DNA from: Rhodanobacter sp.
GTDB taxonomy: Bacteria; Pseudomonadota; Gammaproteobacteria; Xanthomonadales; Rhodanobacteraceae
DNA: 64,000 bases
Direction: 5' to 3'
NCBI GenBank assembly: GCA_024711345.1
Contig: JANJTA010000021.1
Location: 62,001-126,000, forward strand
Positions 17,102 to 27,168 of the stretch are shown here, in pieces (within the stretch, counting starts at the first letter, position 1; each line of letters starts with the position of its first letter). A program made the position numbers and the translations under genes. Under the pieces are notes generated by a model. That model made no database searches. It had not been told where the DNA came from and was given only the letters and a program-made list of their open reading frames with translations.

Positions 17102-18040
17102 ATGGCCGCACAGCAACTCGTCATCCTCGGCGGCACCGGCTTCGTCGGCAGCCACCTGGTGCCGCGACTGGCCGCCGACGGCCACCGCATCGTGCTGCTC
17201 AGCCGCAACCGCGAACGGCACCGCGAGTTCGCCCTGCTGCCCGGGGTGAGCGTGCGCAGCGCCGACGTCCATGACGACGCCGTGCTGCGCCGTCAGCTGG
17301 TCGGCGCCGACGCGGTGCTCAACCTGGTCGGCATCCTCAACCCGCATGGCCGCGACAGCTTCCAGCGCGTGCACGTGGAACTGACCCGCCGGTTGATCGC
17401 CGCGTGCGAGGCCAGCGGCGTGGGCCGCCTGCACCAGATGAGCTCGCTGAAGGCGGGCCAGGGCCTGTCGCAGTACCTGAAGACCCGCGGCGAGGCCGAG
17501 GCGCTGGTCAGGGCTTCGGCACTGGACTGGACCATCTACGAGCCCAGCGTGATCTTCGGCCGTGGCGACGGCCTGGTCAGCCGCTTCGCCAAGCTGCTGC
17601 GGCAGCTGCCGGCGCTGCCGCTGGCGCGCGCACCGGCGCGGATGGCGCCCACCTTCGTCGGCGACGTGGCCGAGGCCATCGCCCGCTGCGTCGATCACCC
17701 GACGCTGGGCCAGCGGCGCAGCTTCGAGCTGTACGGCCCCGAAGTGCTCACACTGGGCGAGATCGTGCGCGCGATCCGCGCCGCCGCCGGCCTGCACACG
17801 CCGATCATCGCGCTGCCCGACAGTCTCGGCCGGTTGCAGGCGCAGGTCGCCGGGCTGCTGCCCGGCAAGCCGTTTTCGCCGGACAACTTCCGCTCGCTGC
17901 TGACCGATTCGGTCGGCACGGCGGATGGCTACGCCGCGCTGGGCATCGTGCCGCAGGCGTTCACGCACTGGCTGCCGCTGCTGCTGGGCGTGCCGCCGCG
18001 GCAACGCCGGCTGGCCGCGGCGCGTTCGCGGCGGCGCTGA
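17102..18040 (+). CDS. NAD-dependent epimerase/dehydratase-like protein (NDUFA9-like)
   Basis: A 312-residue atypical short-chain dehydrogenase. The N terminus has the nucleotide-binding GGTGFVGSHLVPRL. DAVLNLVGILNP, a QMSSLKA segment in the Ser position and a YLKTRGEAE helix follow, a pattern seen in complex I NDUFA9-like bacterial proteins and ubiquinone-linked homologues. The canonical Tyr-x3-Lys pair is altered to Y-x2-T/R, so catalysis is uncertain and a structural or quinone-binding role is possible. It lies directly after slt. Confidence 0.8.
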   Translation: MAAQQLVILGGTGFVGSHLVPRLAADGHRIVLLSRNRERHREFALLPGVSVRSADVHDDAVLRRQLVGADAVLNLVGILNPHGRDSFQRVHVELTRRLIAACEASGVGRLHQMSSLKAGQGLSQYLKTRGEAEALVRASALDWTIYEPSVIFGRGDGLVSRFAKLLRQLPALPLARAPARMAPTFVGDVAEAIARCVDHPTLGQRRSFELYGPEVLTLGEIVRAIRAAAGLHTPIIALPDSLGRLQAQVAGLLPGKPFSPDNFRSLLTDSVGTADGYAALGIVPQAFTHWLPLLLGVPPRQRRLAAARSRRR

Positions 18041-18057
18041 ACGCAACGGCCCGCGGC

Positions 18058-19647
18058 TCAGCGCGCGCCCAGCAGCAGGCGCAGGCGATCCAGCTCGGCG
18101 CCGTAGCGCGCGGCCAGCGCCGGCTCGCGCGACCAGGGCTGGCGCGTGCGCAGCGCCGTGCGCGTATCCGCCGGCTCATGCGCGAAGCCGAGGCAAGCCT
18201 CGTCATGCTCGAGTCCGCCGAACGCCAGCAAGCGGCGCACCGCGGTGGCGGGTTCGGCCAGCAGCGCCTCGTGCTCGTGCACCAGGAAGCTTTGCGGGAA
18301 CAGCTGCTGCCAGTGCCGGCCCAGCCGCTCGTGATCGCGCCAGTAGCTGGCCAGATCGTCCAGGTCGTAGCTGAAGTCGTGGCCGCTGGCGAACAGCTCG
18401 CGGTAGCAGGCGAAGCAGGTTTCCAGCGCATCGCGCCGGCAGTGCACCACCCGCGCGCCAGGCAGCATCGCCATCGCCACGCCGACTAGGCGCCAGTTCA
18501 GCCGGTGCGCGTCGACGACACGCGGCCGGCCGCGAGCCGCCGGCCCGATGCGTGCCAGGTAGTCGGCGCCCAGCCGCGCCCAGTCCGTCGGCGTGGCCGC
18601 GCCCAGCCATTGCAGCAGCGGCTTGCCGCGCCGGGCCGACTCCTCGCTGACCACCCGCTGCAGGTGGGCCGCCTCGTCGACGCCGCCCACGTACGGATGC
18701 GCGGCCAGGATCTGCCCGGTGAGCCTGGCGCCGGCATGCGGCAGCGCCATCAGGAAGATCACCGGCTCGCCCAGCGCGGCGTCTGCCGCCCCGGCCAGCG
18801 GCTCGGCGAACGCCGCGAGCACGGCGTCGACGTGCGCGCGCAGGCGTGCCGCATTCCAGTTCAGCTGCCGGTGCCGCCATCCGTTGGCCTTGCGCAGGGC
18901 GCGGAAGGCGGCGCGGTAGTCGGCCTGATCCTCCAGCGCACGGGCCAGCGCGAAGCCGAGCTGGATGCGCGCGTGCGGCGTCGACGGCGGCATCCGCAGC
19001 ACCTGCTGCAGGCGCTCCAGGTCATCCGTGCCGAAGCGCTCGGTTTCCAGCGCGGACAGGCCGCTCCACGCTCCCGGGTGAGCAGGCTCGCGCTGCAGCA
19101 CCTCGCGATAGTTCGCGGCGGCCTGGGCGTCGGCACCGAGGCTGACCTGCGCCGCAGCCAGCAGCAGGCGCGCCGCCGGATGCTCCGGGTCGAGATCCAG
19201 CGCGCGATGCAGCGCGGTGATCGCGCCCGCCGGGCGCCCCAGCAGCTGGAACATGCGGCCCAGGTTGAACCAGGCCGGAGCGAAGTCCGGCGCCAGCTCG
19301 CAGGCGCGCTGCAGCGCCGACAGCGCCGCCTCGTGCTCGCCCCGGGACTGCAGCGAAACGCCCAGGCTGATATGCAGCAGGGCATCGCGCGGAGCCTTCG
19401 CCAACGCCTGGCGCAGGATCGCCACCGCCTGCGCGTGCTCGCCGCGCAACTGCTGCAGCTGCGCCGACAGCCGCAACGCCTCGGTGCTGTCCGGCGCCAG
19501 CGCCAGCGCCACGGCCAGGGCCGCTTCGGCACGCGCCAGTTCGCCGCTGGCCATCGCGTCGGTGGCTTCGCCGAGCCGCCGCACCGCTTCCGCCGGCAGA
19601 CCCACGGCACGATTCCGCAGCAGCGGATGCGCCTGCCTTGCCGCCAT
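18058..19647 (-). CDS. TPR-repeat sulfotransferase family protein
   Basis: A 529-residue protein in two parts. Residues 20-220 are tetratricopeptide repeats (ALLHISLGVSLQSRGEHEAA, APAWFNLGRMFQLLGR and so on). Residues 270-520 are a sulfotransferase-like domain with a phosphate-binding-type loop in FLMALPHAGARLTGQILAAHP and a 3'-phosphate site pattern ARVVHCRRDALETCFACYREL. The usual loop P-R-S-G-T-T/S is here PHAGARLTG, so the PAPS loop is non-standard. The start is ATG 19647. Proteins of this type modify cell-surface glycans or proteins; the acceptor is unknown. Confidence 0.85.
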   Translation of the reverse strand: MAARQAHPLLRNRAVGLPAEAVRRLGEATDAMASGELARAEAALAVALALAPDSTEALRLSAQLQQLRGEHAQAVAILRQALAKAPRDALLHISLGVSLQSRGEHEAALSALQRACELAPDFAPAWFNLGRMFQLLGRPAGAITALHRALDLDPEHPAARLLLAAAQVSLGADAQAAANYREVLQREPAHPGAWSGLSALETERFGTDDLERLQQVLRMPPSTPHARIQLGFALARALEDQADYRAAFRALRKANGWRHRQLNWNAARLRAHVDAVLAAFAEPLAGAADAALGEPVIFLMALPHAGARLTGQILAAHPYVGGVDEAAHLQRVVSEESARRGKPLLQWLGAATPTDWARLGADYLARIGPAARGRPRVVDAHRLNWRLVGVAMAMLPGARVVHCRRDALETCFACYRELFASGHDFSYDLDDLASYWRDHERLGRHWQQLFPQSFLVHEHEALLAEPATAVRRLLAFGGLEHDEACLGFAHEPADTRTALRTRQPWSREPALAARYGAELDRLRLLLGAR

Positions 19648-19761
19648 CGTCGAAGGCCCCCCTGCCTGCCCGTGGATTCCGGTTGGCCAGCTTACGTGAG
19701 CGCTGCGACGGCATAAAGCCGCCTGCCTCGCGATTCGGCCACGCATGGCAGAATCCCCCGC

Positions 19762-21009
19762 ATGCACATCTACCTGGTCGGCGGCGCGGTCCGCGACAAG
19801 CTGTTGAAGCGGCCGGTGGTCGACCACGACCACGTGGTGGTCGGGGCCACGCCGGAGGAGCTGCTGGCGCTGGGCTACAAGCCGGTGGGCAAGGACTTTC
19901 CGGTATTCCTGCATCCGGCCACCGGCGAGGAGTACGCGCTGGCGCGCACCGAGCGCAAGAGCGGGCGCGGCTACCACGGCTTCGTGTTCCAGGCCGATCC
20001 AACCATCACGCTGGAGCAGGACCTGGCCCGGCGCGACCTCACCATCAACGCGATCGCCGAGGACGAGCACGGCGCGCTGACCGACCCGTTCGGCGGCGTG
20101 CGCGACCTCGAGGCGCGCGTGCTGCGCCACGTGTCGCCGGCGTTCGCCGAGGACCCGGTGCGGGTGCTGCGGGTGGCGCGCTTCGCTGCGCGCTTCGCGC
20201 CGCTGGGTTTCACGGTGGCCGACGAGACGATGGCGCTGATGCGGCAGATGGTGGCCGACGGCGAGGTCGACCAGCTGGTGCCGGAGCGCGTGTGGGCGGA
20301 GACGCGCAAGGCGCTGGGCGAGCCGCAGCCATCGGCCTTCCTGCGCGTGCTGCGCGAAGCCGGCGCGCTGGCGGTGCTGTTCCCGGAGGTCGACGCGCTG
20401 TACGGGGTGCCGCAGCGTGTCGAGTTCCATCCGGAGATCGACACCGGCGTGCATGTGGAGCTGGTGCTGGACGCGGCGGCACGGCTGGCGCCGGGCAACG
20501 ACGTGGTGGGCTTCTGCGCGCTGACCCACGACCTCGGCAAGGCGCTGACGCCGCCCGCCGAGCTGCCGCGCCACATCGGCCACGAGCAGCGCGGCGTGGC
20601 GCCGCTGCGCGCGCTGGCGGCGCGGCTGAAGGTGCCGACCGAGCACGCCGCGCTGGCCGAACTGGTCTGCCGCGAGCACCTCAACGCGCATCGCGCGTTC
20701 GAGCTGAAACCCGCCACCGTGCTGAAGCTGCTGGGGGCGCTGGATGCGCTGCGCCGGCCGGCGCGACTGGAGCTGTTCCTCGCCGCGTGCGAGGCGGACC
20801 AGCGCGGCCGGCTTGGCCGCGAGCATGACGCCTACCCGCCGGCGGACTATCTGCGCGCGGCGCGCGCCGCCGCCGCCGCGGTCCAGTCCGCCGACTTGGT
20901 CGCCCGCGGGCTGGCCGGCCCGGCGATCGGCCAGGCGATGACCGCGGCGCGGATCCACGCCATCGCCGCACTGAAGAGCGGACCATCGCCGGGCGGATCC
21001 GCGGTATAA
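19762..21009 (+). CDS. cca: CCA-adding tRNA nucleotidyltransferase with HD domain
   Basis: A 415-residue multifunctional enzyme that builds and repairs the CCA end of tRNAs. GGAVRD (residues 7-12) and the catalytic Asp21 and Asp23 ([10 protein letters not shown]) match E. coli Cca. [10 protein letters not shown] and [16 protein letters not shown] form the nucleotide-recognition neck, and the C-terminal HD phosphohydrolase motif is THDLGK. The start gives [12 protein letters not shown], the family's invariant N terminus. Confidence 0.97.
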   Translation: MHIYLVGGAVRDKLLKRPVVDHDHVVVGATPEELLALGYKPVGKDFPVFLHPATGEEYALARTERKSGRGYHGFVFQADPTITLEQDLARRDLTINAIAEDEHGALTDPFGGVRDLEARVLRHVSPAFAEDPVRVLRVARFAARFAPLGFTVADETMALMRQMVADGEVDQLVPERVWAETRKALGEPQPSAFLRVLREAGALAVLFPEVDALYGVPQRVEFHPEIDTGVHVELVLDAAARLAPGNDVVGFCALTHDLGKALTPPAELPRHIGHEQRGVAPLRALAARLKVPTEHAALAELVCREHLNAHRAFELKPATVLKLLGALDALRRPARLELFLAACEADQRGRLGREHDAYPPADYLRAARAAAAAVQSADLVARGLAGPAIGQAMTAARIHAIAALKSGPSPGGSAV

Positions 21010-21066
21010 AGCCTGGATGACGACGCCCGCCCGGGCACCCGTCGATCCCCCTTTCCGGAGCTGCCC

Positions 21067-23283
21067 GTGTCGAGTGCGTTCACCCCGACTTCTTCCTTGC
21101 GTCAGCGTTTCCGTCCGTTGTGGTGGCTGGTGACCGTCTTCCTGCTGATCTCCTTCGCCACCCGCGTGGTGCTGTTGGCGATGTCCGGCAGCGAGGTGCC
21201 GCACACGCCGCTGAACCTGCTGTACGCCTTCGGCGTGGGGCTGGGCTACGACCTGGTCACCTCCATCTACGTGGCCTGGCCGCTGGTGCTGCTGCTGTGG
21301 ATCGTGCCGACGCGACCCGGCCGCGTGCCCGGACTGTGGCGCTGGCTGTTGTCCGCCGCGGCACTGCTGCTGGCCTGCGCGCTGTGCCTGGTCGCGCTGC
21401 ACCTGATGTACCACGCCACGCTCAAGACCACGTGGCCGGCGCTGCTGCCGTTCCTGTTCGTGTTGCCGCTGACCGCGTTCACCTACACCTCGCGTGCCGG
21501 CCAGTGGGTGCTGTACGGCTTCGCCCTGCTGCTGCTGTACGGGCTGCTGTTCGTGGCGGCGTCCGAGCTGGTGTTCTGGAACGAGTTCAGCGTGCGCTTC
21601 AACTTCATCGCGGTGGACTATCTGGTCTATACCACCGAAGTGGTGGGCAACATCCGCGAGTCCTACCCGATCGGCCTGTGGCTGGCGCTGCTGGCGGTTG
21701 CCACGCTGGTGCTGTTCGCGCTCAGCCGGCGCGCCCTGCGCGTGCGCGACGACGGCAGCCGCTTCTGGCAGCGCGGCAAGGTGGTGCTGCTGTGGTTGCT
21801 GCTGACAGTGGTTTCGGTGGCTGCGGTGAACGGCGGCATGAAGGACCGCACCGGCAACAACTACGTCAACGAACTGGCCGGCAACGGCACCTACCAGTTC
21901 TTCAACGCGTTCCGCAGCAGCCATCTCGACTACGCCAAGTTCTACCGCACGCTGCCGGACGACGAGGCGTTCCGCCGCGTGCGCGCGATGCTGAAGACGC
22001 CCGAGGCCACCTACCTCAGCGACGATCCGCGCGACCTCACCCGCGCGATCCGCCGGGTGGGCCCCGAGAAGCGGCTCAACGTGGTGCTGATCAGCGTGGA
22101 GAGCCTGTCCGGCGACTACCTGGGCACCTTCGGCAACCCCGACCACATCACGCCGTACCTCGACTCGCTGGTCGGGCAGAGCCTGTTCTTCGACAACCTG
22201 TACGCGAACGGCACGCGCACCGTGCGCGGTCTGGAGGCGCTGGCGCTGTCGGTGCCGCCCACGCCCGGCGACTCGCTGCTGAAGGCGCACGACAACGAGA
22301 ACCTGTTCTCGCTGGCCAGCATCTTCAACGACCGCGGCTACCAGTCCGACTTTGTCTACGGCGGTTACGGCCAGTTCGACAACATGAACTACTTCTTCGG
22401 CCACAACGGCTATCGGGCGGTGGATCGACGCGACATTCCGAAGACCGCCACCATCCACAGCGAAAACGTGTGGGGCGTGGCCGACGAGGACCTGTACACG
22501 CTGGCGCTGGGCCAGATGGACGAGATCCACGCGGACGGCAAGCCGTTCTTCCTGCACGTCATGACCACCTCCAACCATCGCCCGTACACCTTCCCGGACG
22601 GCCGCGTGAAGCAGGCCAACGGCACCCGCCTGGGCGCGGTGGCATACACCGACTGGGCCATCGGCGACTTCATCAGGCGCGCGCGGGAGAAGCCGTATTT
22701 CGACGACACCGTGTTCGTGATCACCGCCGACCACTGCGCCTCCAGCGCGGGCAAGACCAGCGTGCCGGTGAACCGCTACCACGTGCCGCTGTGGATCTAC
22801 GCGCCGAAGCACATTCCGCCGCAGCGCGTGGATCGCCTGATGGGCCAGGTCGACATCGCGCCGACCCTGCTCGGCCTGCTCAACTTCAGCTACCGCTCGC
22901 GCTTCTTCGGCTACGACCTGTTCCAGCTCGAACCCGGCCGCGAACGCGCGTTCCCGGCCACCTACGAGAAGCTCGGCTACCTGCACCGCGACGTGCTCAC
23001 CGTACTGGAGCCGCAGCGCAAGCTGGAGCAGATGAAGCCGGACTACGCCAGCGGCGACGCCGTGCCGCTGCAGCCGCAGGACGAGGAACAGATCGACGAG
23101 GCGGTGGCCTACTACCAGGTCGCCAGCGAGCTGTTCAAGCGCGGCCAGCTGGTGCGCCGACCGACCGACGCGACGCCGGTGCAGCCGTTGCCGGCGACAC
23201 CCGCGGCCGATGCGGTTCCTGCGTCCACCGGTTCGGCCGCGGCGCCGGCAACGGCCGCTTCAGCCGCCGCGCCGGCGCACTGA
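21067..23283 (+). CDS. LtaS/OpgB-type sulfatase-fold phosphotransferase, membrane-bound
   Basis: A 738-residue inner-membrane protein. Five N-terminal helices (residues 15-250) precede a large periplasmic alkaline-phosphatase-superfamily domain with VVLISVESLSGDYLGTFG (metal ligand Glu), nucleophile candidate Thr383 in NGTRTVRG, FFLHVMTTSNHRPY and VFVITADHCAS. This is the layout of lipoteichoic-acid synthase-like phosphoglycerol transferases. In Gram-negatives such enzymes decorate periplasmic glucans or lipid A. The start is GTG at 21067 and the C terminus is Ala/Pro-rich. The substrate is not determined; a GH17 glucan enzyme is encoded 6 kb upstream. Confidence 0.87.
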   Translation: MSSAFTPTSSLRQRFRPLWWLVTVFLLISFATRVVLLAMSGSEVPHTPLNLLYAFGVGLGYDLVTSIYVAWPLVLLLWIVPTRPGRVPGLWRWLLSAAALLLACALCLVALHLMYHATLKTTWPALLPFLFVLPLTAFTYTSRAGQWVLYGFALLLLYGLLFVAASELVFWNEFSVRFNFIAVDYLVYTTEVVGNIRESYPIGLWLALLAVATLVLFALSRRALRVRDDGSRFWQRGKVVLLWLLLTVVSVAAVNGGMKDRTGNNYVNELAGNGTYQFFNAFRSSHLDYAKFYRTLPDDEAFRRVRAMLKTPEATYLSDDPRDLTRAIRRVGPEKRLNVVLISVESLSGDYLGTFGNPDHITPYLDSLVGQSLFFDNLYANGTRTVRGLEALALSVPPTPGDSLLKAHDNENLFSLASIFNDRGYQSDFVYGGYGQFDNMNYFFGHNGYRAVDRRDIPKTATIHSENVWGVADEDLYTLALGQMDEIHADGKPFFLHVMTTSNHRPYTFPDGRVKQANGTRLGAVAYTDWAIGDFIRRAREKPYFDDTVFVITADHCASSAGKTSVPVNRYHVPLWIYAPKHIPPQRVDRLMGQVDIAPTLLGLLNFSYRSRFFGYDLFQLEPGRERAFPATYEKLGYLHRDVLTVLEPQRKLEQMKPDYASGDAVPLQPQDEEQIDEAVAYYQVASELFKRGQLVRRPTDATPVQPLPATPAADAVPASTGSAAAPATAASAAAPAH

Positions 23284-23670
23284 CCACGCTTCCACGCGCG
23301 CCAGCACGCTGCCGAGCGGCGTGCGCAACAGCAGCAGCGCGACGGCGATGCCGGCGCCGTCGGCCAGCACGTCCAGTGCATCGGCATCGCGCGGCGGGTC
23401 CAGCCACTGCGCGAACTCGATGAGCACGCCGAAGGCGAGGCAACCCAGCGCGGCCCAGCCGCGCGGGCGGCGCGCACGGTAGACGTTGCCCCACCAGCCC
23501 ATCAGGCAGGTGAAGGTGGTGGCGTGCAGCAGCTTGTCGCCATAGGCGAAATCCAGCGTGATGCCGGGGTCCGGCGCCAGCGCCATCCACAGCACCCACA
23601 GCATGATCGTGCCGCCCAGCGCGACCCAGGCGCGATGCCAGCGCAGCCGTGTGGACGTCCGGACGTCCAT
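23260..23670 (-). CDS. VanZ-like family membrane protein
   Basis: A 136-residue protein with four hydrophobic helices and the VanZ pattern: DFAYGDKLLHATTFTCLMGW (Asp/Lys/His of the first loop) and FGVLIEFAQWLDPPRDADALDVLADGAGIAVALLL. The start is ATG 23670, four bases after the stop of the MidA-like gene, so it is the second gene of that operon. The C-terminal end overlaps the convergent LtaS-like gene by 24 bases. The role of VanZ-like proteins outside glycopeptide resistance is unclear. Confidence 0.85.
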   Translation of the reverse strand: MDVRTSTRLRWHRAWVALGGTIMLWVLWMALAPDPGITLDFAYGDKLLHATTFTCLMGWWGNVYRARRPRGWAALGCLAFGVLIEFAQWLDPPRDADALDVLADGAGIAVALLLLRTPLGSVLARVEAWSVRRRGG

Positions 23671-23674
23671 GGCG

Positions 23675-24868
23675 TCAGAGCCGCCCGCCCTGGTCGGCGG
23701 CGAGCAGCTCGGCCGGCAGCGGCAGCGCATCGAGGCCGCGCGCCAGCAACATGGCCTGGAAGCGCTCGCCCATCTGCTCGGGCAGCATCAACCGCTTGGC
23801 CTGCTGCGCCAGCCGGTAGCGGGTGTGCTCGTCGGCAGGCGCCGCGTGCTCGCGCTCGAACACCTCCTGCAGGCCGGCGCCGATCAGGAACTGCGCCTGC
23901 GGCAGATAGCCGGCCACGCCGAAGCCGGCGCTGTTGCCGGCCTCGGCCAGCGCGGTGAAATCGACCGAGGCGGTAAGGTCGTTCAGCCCCGGCAGGTACA
24001 GCGGGTCGCCGTGCGCGTGATGGCGGTAGTGCGCCATCAGCGTGCCGTCGTCGCGCTCGGGCAGGTAGTACTCGCGGCGCACGTAGCCGTAGTCGACGAA
24101 CAGCATCAGTCCCGCCGTGAGCGCGCCGGCCACCGCCTGGATCCAGTACGGCAGCTGCGGCAGGATTTCCGAGCGGTAGCCGTCGGCAAACTCGACGCCA
24201 AGGTCGCGCTCGACGTGGCGCACCGCGCCAGCCACCAGCGCATCGGCCGGGCGATCGACGCGGACCAGCCGGCCCTCGCCGTCGAGCGCCACGTATTCCT
24301 CGTAGACCTCGCCCTGGCGCATCGCGAAGCGGGTGGCTGGCAGCGCGTCGATCACCTCGTTGGCGAACAGCACGCCGCGCCAGTCCTGCTCGGGCGGGCG
24401 ATCCAGCCACTGCACGCGGGCGCTGAGTTCCGCCGGCAGGTTTGCATGCAGGCGCTCGCGCTGGCGCTCGCGCAGGTCGGCGCTGGGCTCCAGGATCAGG
24501 TACTGCCGCGGCAGCGTGCCACCGGCTGCCAGCGCCTGCAGCGCCGCCTCGGCGAACGCGCCGCTGCCGCCGCCCAGTTCGAGGAAATCCGCCTCGCTAC
24601 CCAGCATCGCCAGCACCGGCTGCACCGCGTTGACCACGCAGCCGGCGAACAGGCCGCCCAGTTCCGGCGCGGTGACGAAATCGCCGGCCGCGCCGAACTT
24701 GGTGCGCCCGGCGCTGTAGTAGCCCAGCCCCGGCGCATACAGGCAACGCTCCATGTACTGCGAAAACGGCATCGGCCCGTGCGAGGCGATCTGCTCGCGC
24801 AGCAGCTGCAGCAGGCGGTCGGAATGGGCGCGCTCGTCGGCGCTCGGTTCGGGGAGGCGGGAGGGCAT
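23675..24868 (-). CDS. SAM-dependent methyltransferase of the MidA/NDUFAF7 family
   Basis: A 397-residue class I methyltransferase. The family signature MPFSQYMERCLYAPGLGYYSAG...GDFVTAPELGGLF is complete, followed by the SAM-binding FLELGGGSGAFAEAAL and LFANEVIDALPATRF. The mitochondrial counterpart NDUFAF7/MidA methylates an arginine of a complex I subunit during assembly; bacterial members are assumed to modify proteins. ATG 24868 (MPSRLPEPS) is chosen because it begins just before the conserved region and has GGAGG-like pairing potential upstream; an in-frame ATG at 24901 is possible. It heads an operon with the VanZ-like gene. Confidence 0.9.
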   Translation of the reverse strand: MPSRLPEPSADERAHSDRLLQLLREQIASHGPMPFSQYMERCLYAPGLGYYSAGRTKFGAAGDFVTAPELGGLFAGCVVNAVQPVLAMLGSEADFLELGGGSGAFAEAALQALAAGGTLPRQYLILEPSADLRERQRERLHANLPAELSARVQWLDRPPEQDWRGVLFANEVIDALPATRFAMRQGEVYEEYVALDGEGRLVRVDRPADALVAGAVRHVERDLGVEFADGYRSEILPQLPYWIQAVAGALTAGLMLFVDYGYVRREYYLPERDDGTLMAHYRHHAHGDPLYLPGLNDLTASVDFTALAEAGNSAGFGVAGYLPQAQFLIGAGLQEVFEREHAAPADEHTRYRLAQQAKRLMLPEQMGERFQAMLLARGLDALPLPAELLAADQGGRL

Positions 24869-24950
24869 GAGCGTTGCCGGTGAGGAAAACGCGGCAAGCA
24901 TAATGGATGGGCCGCGGCCTCCAGCTGCAGCTCATTCTCCGTCCCCCGCT

Positions 24951-27137
24951 TCAGAACTCCTTCTGCAGGCTCAGGTACGCGCCGCGGCGTGGGCCGAACT
25001 GCGGGGCGCCGACGCCGATGCCGCTGCCGTCGCGCAGCTCGTAGGTGCGGTCCAGCGCGTTGATCAGCCCCAGCTGCGCGTGCAGCTGGCCGAAGCGCTC
25101 GAAGGCGAAATCGTGCGAGACGTTGAGGTTCAGCTGGAAGTACGCCGGCAGCGAGGCGCCGTTCGGTACCGCGCCGTCCTTGCGCAGGCCGCTGCCGAAC
25201 AGGTAGTTCGCGCCGATCCGGGTGGCCTCGTCCAGCGCGTAGCTGACGCCGCCGGACGAGGTGAACCGCTGGTCGTGGTCGAGGAAGATCCAGTGGTTGT
25301 TCACCCAGGCCAGGTCGTCCGGCGCGAAGTTGTACTGGCTGGTGATGATACGCGTGGCCGTAGCCTTGCCGAGCGAGGCGTTGAACCAGGCGGACAGCGG
25401 CCCCTGTGCATAGTCGACGGTGAACTCCACGCCCTTCACCCGGCCTGCGGCGTAGTTGAAGGTGGAGTAGACCAGCGCGGAGCCGAACTGGCCCTCGTCC
25501 TGCAGGCGCCGCACCTTGCGGTAGTAGGCGTCCACGCCGACGGTCCAGGCCGCGCCGAGGTTCTGCGAGACGCCGACGTCGAAGTAGTCCGAACGCTCGG
25601 CCAGCGGCGTGTTGTTGCCGCTATCCGCCACGGCGTTGGTGGTGCCGTCGAATTTCGCGATGTTGCTGCTGGCGATCATCTCGGTCGCCGGCGGGGTGAA
25701 GTAGCGCGAGTAGCCGGCGTGCACGGTGGTGCTGCCGCTGGCCTGCCAGACCAGGCCCAGGCGCGGACTCAGCTGGCTCTCGGTGCGCACCAGCCGGTAG
25801 CGGTCGCCGCGCAGGCCATAGTTCAGCGTCCAGTTGTCAGCGATGCTCCATTCGTCCTGCACGTAGGCCGACCAGGTTTTCGCCACGAGGCGGCTGTCGT
25901 CGAGGATGTTGATCGGCGCGGTGCTGGCCTGGTTGCCCTCGACGTCGGCCGGGAACACCCAGGCGTCGTTGCCGCTGACCGCGCGCTCGAAGCTGCCCCA
26001 GATGCCGTAGCGCAGCGTGTGGCGGTTGCCCAGCGGAGTGGAGAAATCCGCCTGCAGTGTGCTGGCGCGATTGCTGCGGGTGACGGCGGAGGCGACGCCG
26101 TTGAACATCAGCTCGCCGATCCGGTCCGGCGCATAGGCGAGGCGGCTGTAGCGCTGGCCCAGCGACAGCTGGTAGTCGGTCGCGCCCAGCTTGCCCTGCA
26201 GCGCCAGCACGCCGAAGCGGGTGTTCTCGCGCTGGCGCTCGTCGAGGTTGGCGGAGTTGAAGTCGACCGTGTCCAGATAGCCGAACTGCGGCGTCTGGTT
26301 CGGGTTGTTCGGGATCTGGAAGCGGTTGTTGGCGACGCCGAACAGGAAGCTCAGGCGGGTGTCGTTGTCGATCAGGTAGCTGACGTCGCCGAAGCCCTTC
26401 ACCTGGTTGGTATGGTCATGGATCGGCTTCTTGCTCGCCGTCGGATTCTCGATGCCGGCGTCGTTCTCCAGGTAGTTGCCGGTGAAGAACCAGCTCCAGC
26501 GGTCGCTGCTGCCCCAGAGCGACGCGTTCGGGTTCAGCGTGGCATTGCTGCCGGCGGTGATGCCCACGCTGCCGCCGTTGCCGAAATCGTGGCCGCTCTT
26601 GGTGGTGATGTCGACCACGGCCGCGGTGCGCAGGCCGTACTGCGCCGGCAACGCGCCGTCGAGCAGCTTCACGCTGTCGATCATGCGCGCGTCCAGGCTC
26701 TGGCCGAAGCCACCGATCGACTCGGGGATGATCACGCCGTTGATGCGGTACTGCAGGTTCGCGTGGTCGCCGCGCACGTGCAGGCCGCCGTAGGAATCCT
26801 GCACCACGCCCGGTGCCTGCAACAGCACCTGGTTCAGCGGCGTGGATGCGCCCAACGGCAGCTGCGCGATCGCCTGGTGGTCGATCACGTACTGGCTGGA
26901 GCCGGTATCCGGCGACAGCGCATTGCGCGCCTGATCCAGCGCGGCGGAGACCGAGACGGCACCCAACTCCTGCACCTGCGCCGGCTGCTTGTTGCGGCTG
27001 CCGTCATCGGCCGCGGCACCCGTGTTCGCGGCGGCGACGGGAGCGGCGACCGGTACGGCCGACGCTGCGTCGTCGGCATGGGCGGCGCTCGCGCCCAGGG
27101 CGACGACGAGGCTCGCGGCGAGCAGGGAAGGTCTCAT
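24951..27137 (-). CDS. TonB-dependent outer-membrane receptor
   Basis: A 728-residue receptor. The signal peptide (MRPSLLAASLVVALGASAAHA) and an Ala-rich linker are followed by the plug (about 55-175, with LNQVLLQAPGVVQDSYGGLHVRGDHANLQYRINGV and SVKLLDGALPAQYG). A 22-strand barrel ends in LSLQKEF with the terminal Phe needed for outer-membrane insertion. The substrate is not evident: no siderophore, B12 or sugar genes adjoin it. A 12-bp perfect palindrome lies 31 bases upstream of the start codon. Confidence 0.93.
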   Translation of the reverse strand: MRPSLLAASLVVALGASAAHADDAASAVPVAAPVAAANTGAAADDGSRNKQPAQVQELGAVSVSAALDQARNALSPDTGSSQYVIDHQAIAQLPLGASTPLNQVLLQAPGVVQDSYGGLHVRGDHANLQYRINGVIIPESIGGFGQSLDARMIDSVKLLDGALPAQYGLRTAAVVDITTKSGHDFGNGGSVGITAGSNATLNPNASLWGSSDRWSWFFTGNYLENDAGIENPTASKKPIHDHTNQVKGFGDVSYLIDNDTRLSFLFGVANNRFQIPNNPNQTPQFGYLDTVDFNSANLDERQRENTRFGVLALQGKLGATDYQLSLGQRYSRLAYAPDRIGELMFNGVASAVTRSNRASTLQADFSTPLGNRHTLRYGIWGSFERAVSGNDAWVFPADVEGNQASTAPINILDDSRLVAKTWSAYVQDEWSIADNWTLNYGLRGDRYRLVRTESQLSPRLGLVWQASGSTTVHAGYSRYFTPPATEMIASSNIAKFDGTTNAVADSGNNTPLAERSDYFDVGVSQNLGAAWTVGVDAYYRKVRRLQDEGQFGSALVYSTFNYAAGRVKGVEFTVDYAQGPLSAWFNASLGKATATRIITSQYNFAPDDLAWVNNHWIFLDHDQRFTSSGGVSYALDEATRIGANYLFGSGLRKDGAVPNGASLPAYFQLNLNVSHDFAFERFGQLHAQLGLINALDRTYELRDGSGIGVGAPQFGPRRGAYLSLQKEF

Positions 27138-27168
27138 TGGGGCTCCGGCAGAAGGTCGAGGAGTTGTA

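Noticed and set aside
18058-22986. A continuous minus-strand open frame of about 1640 codons
   Set aside because: Only its last 529 codons (from ATG 19647) are the TPR-sulfotransferase. The rest lies antisense to cca and the LtaS-like gene and reads as Arg/His/Gln/Val-rich high-GC shadow sequence.
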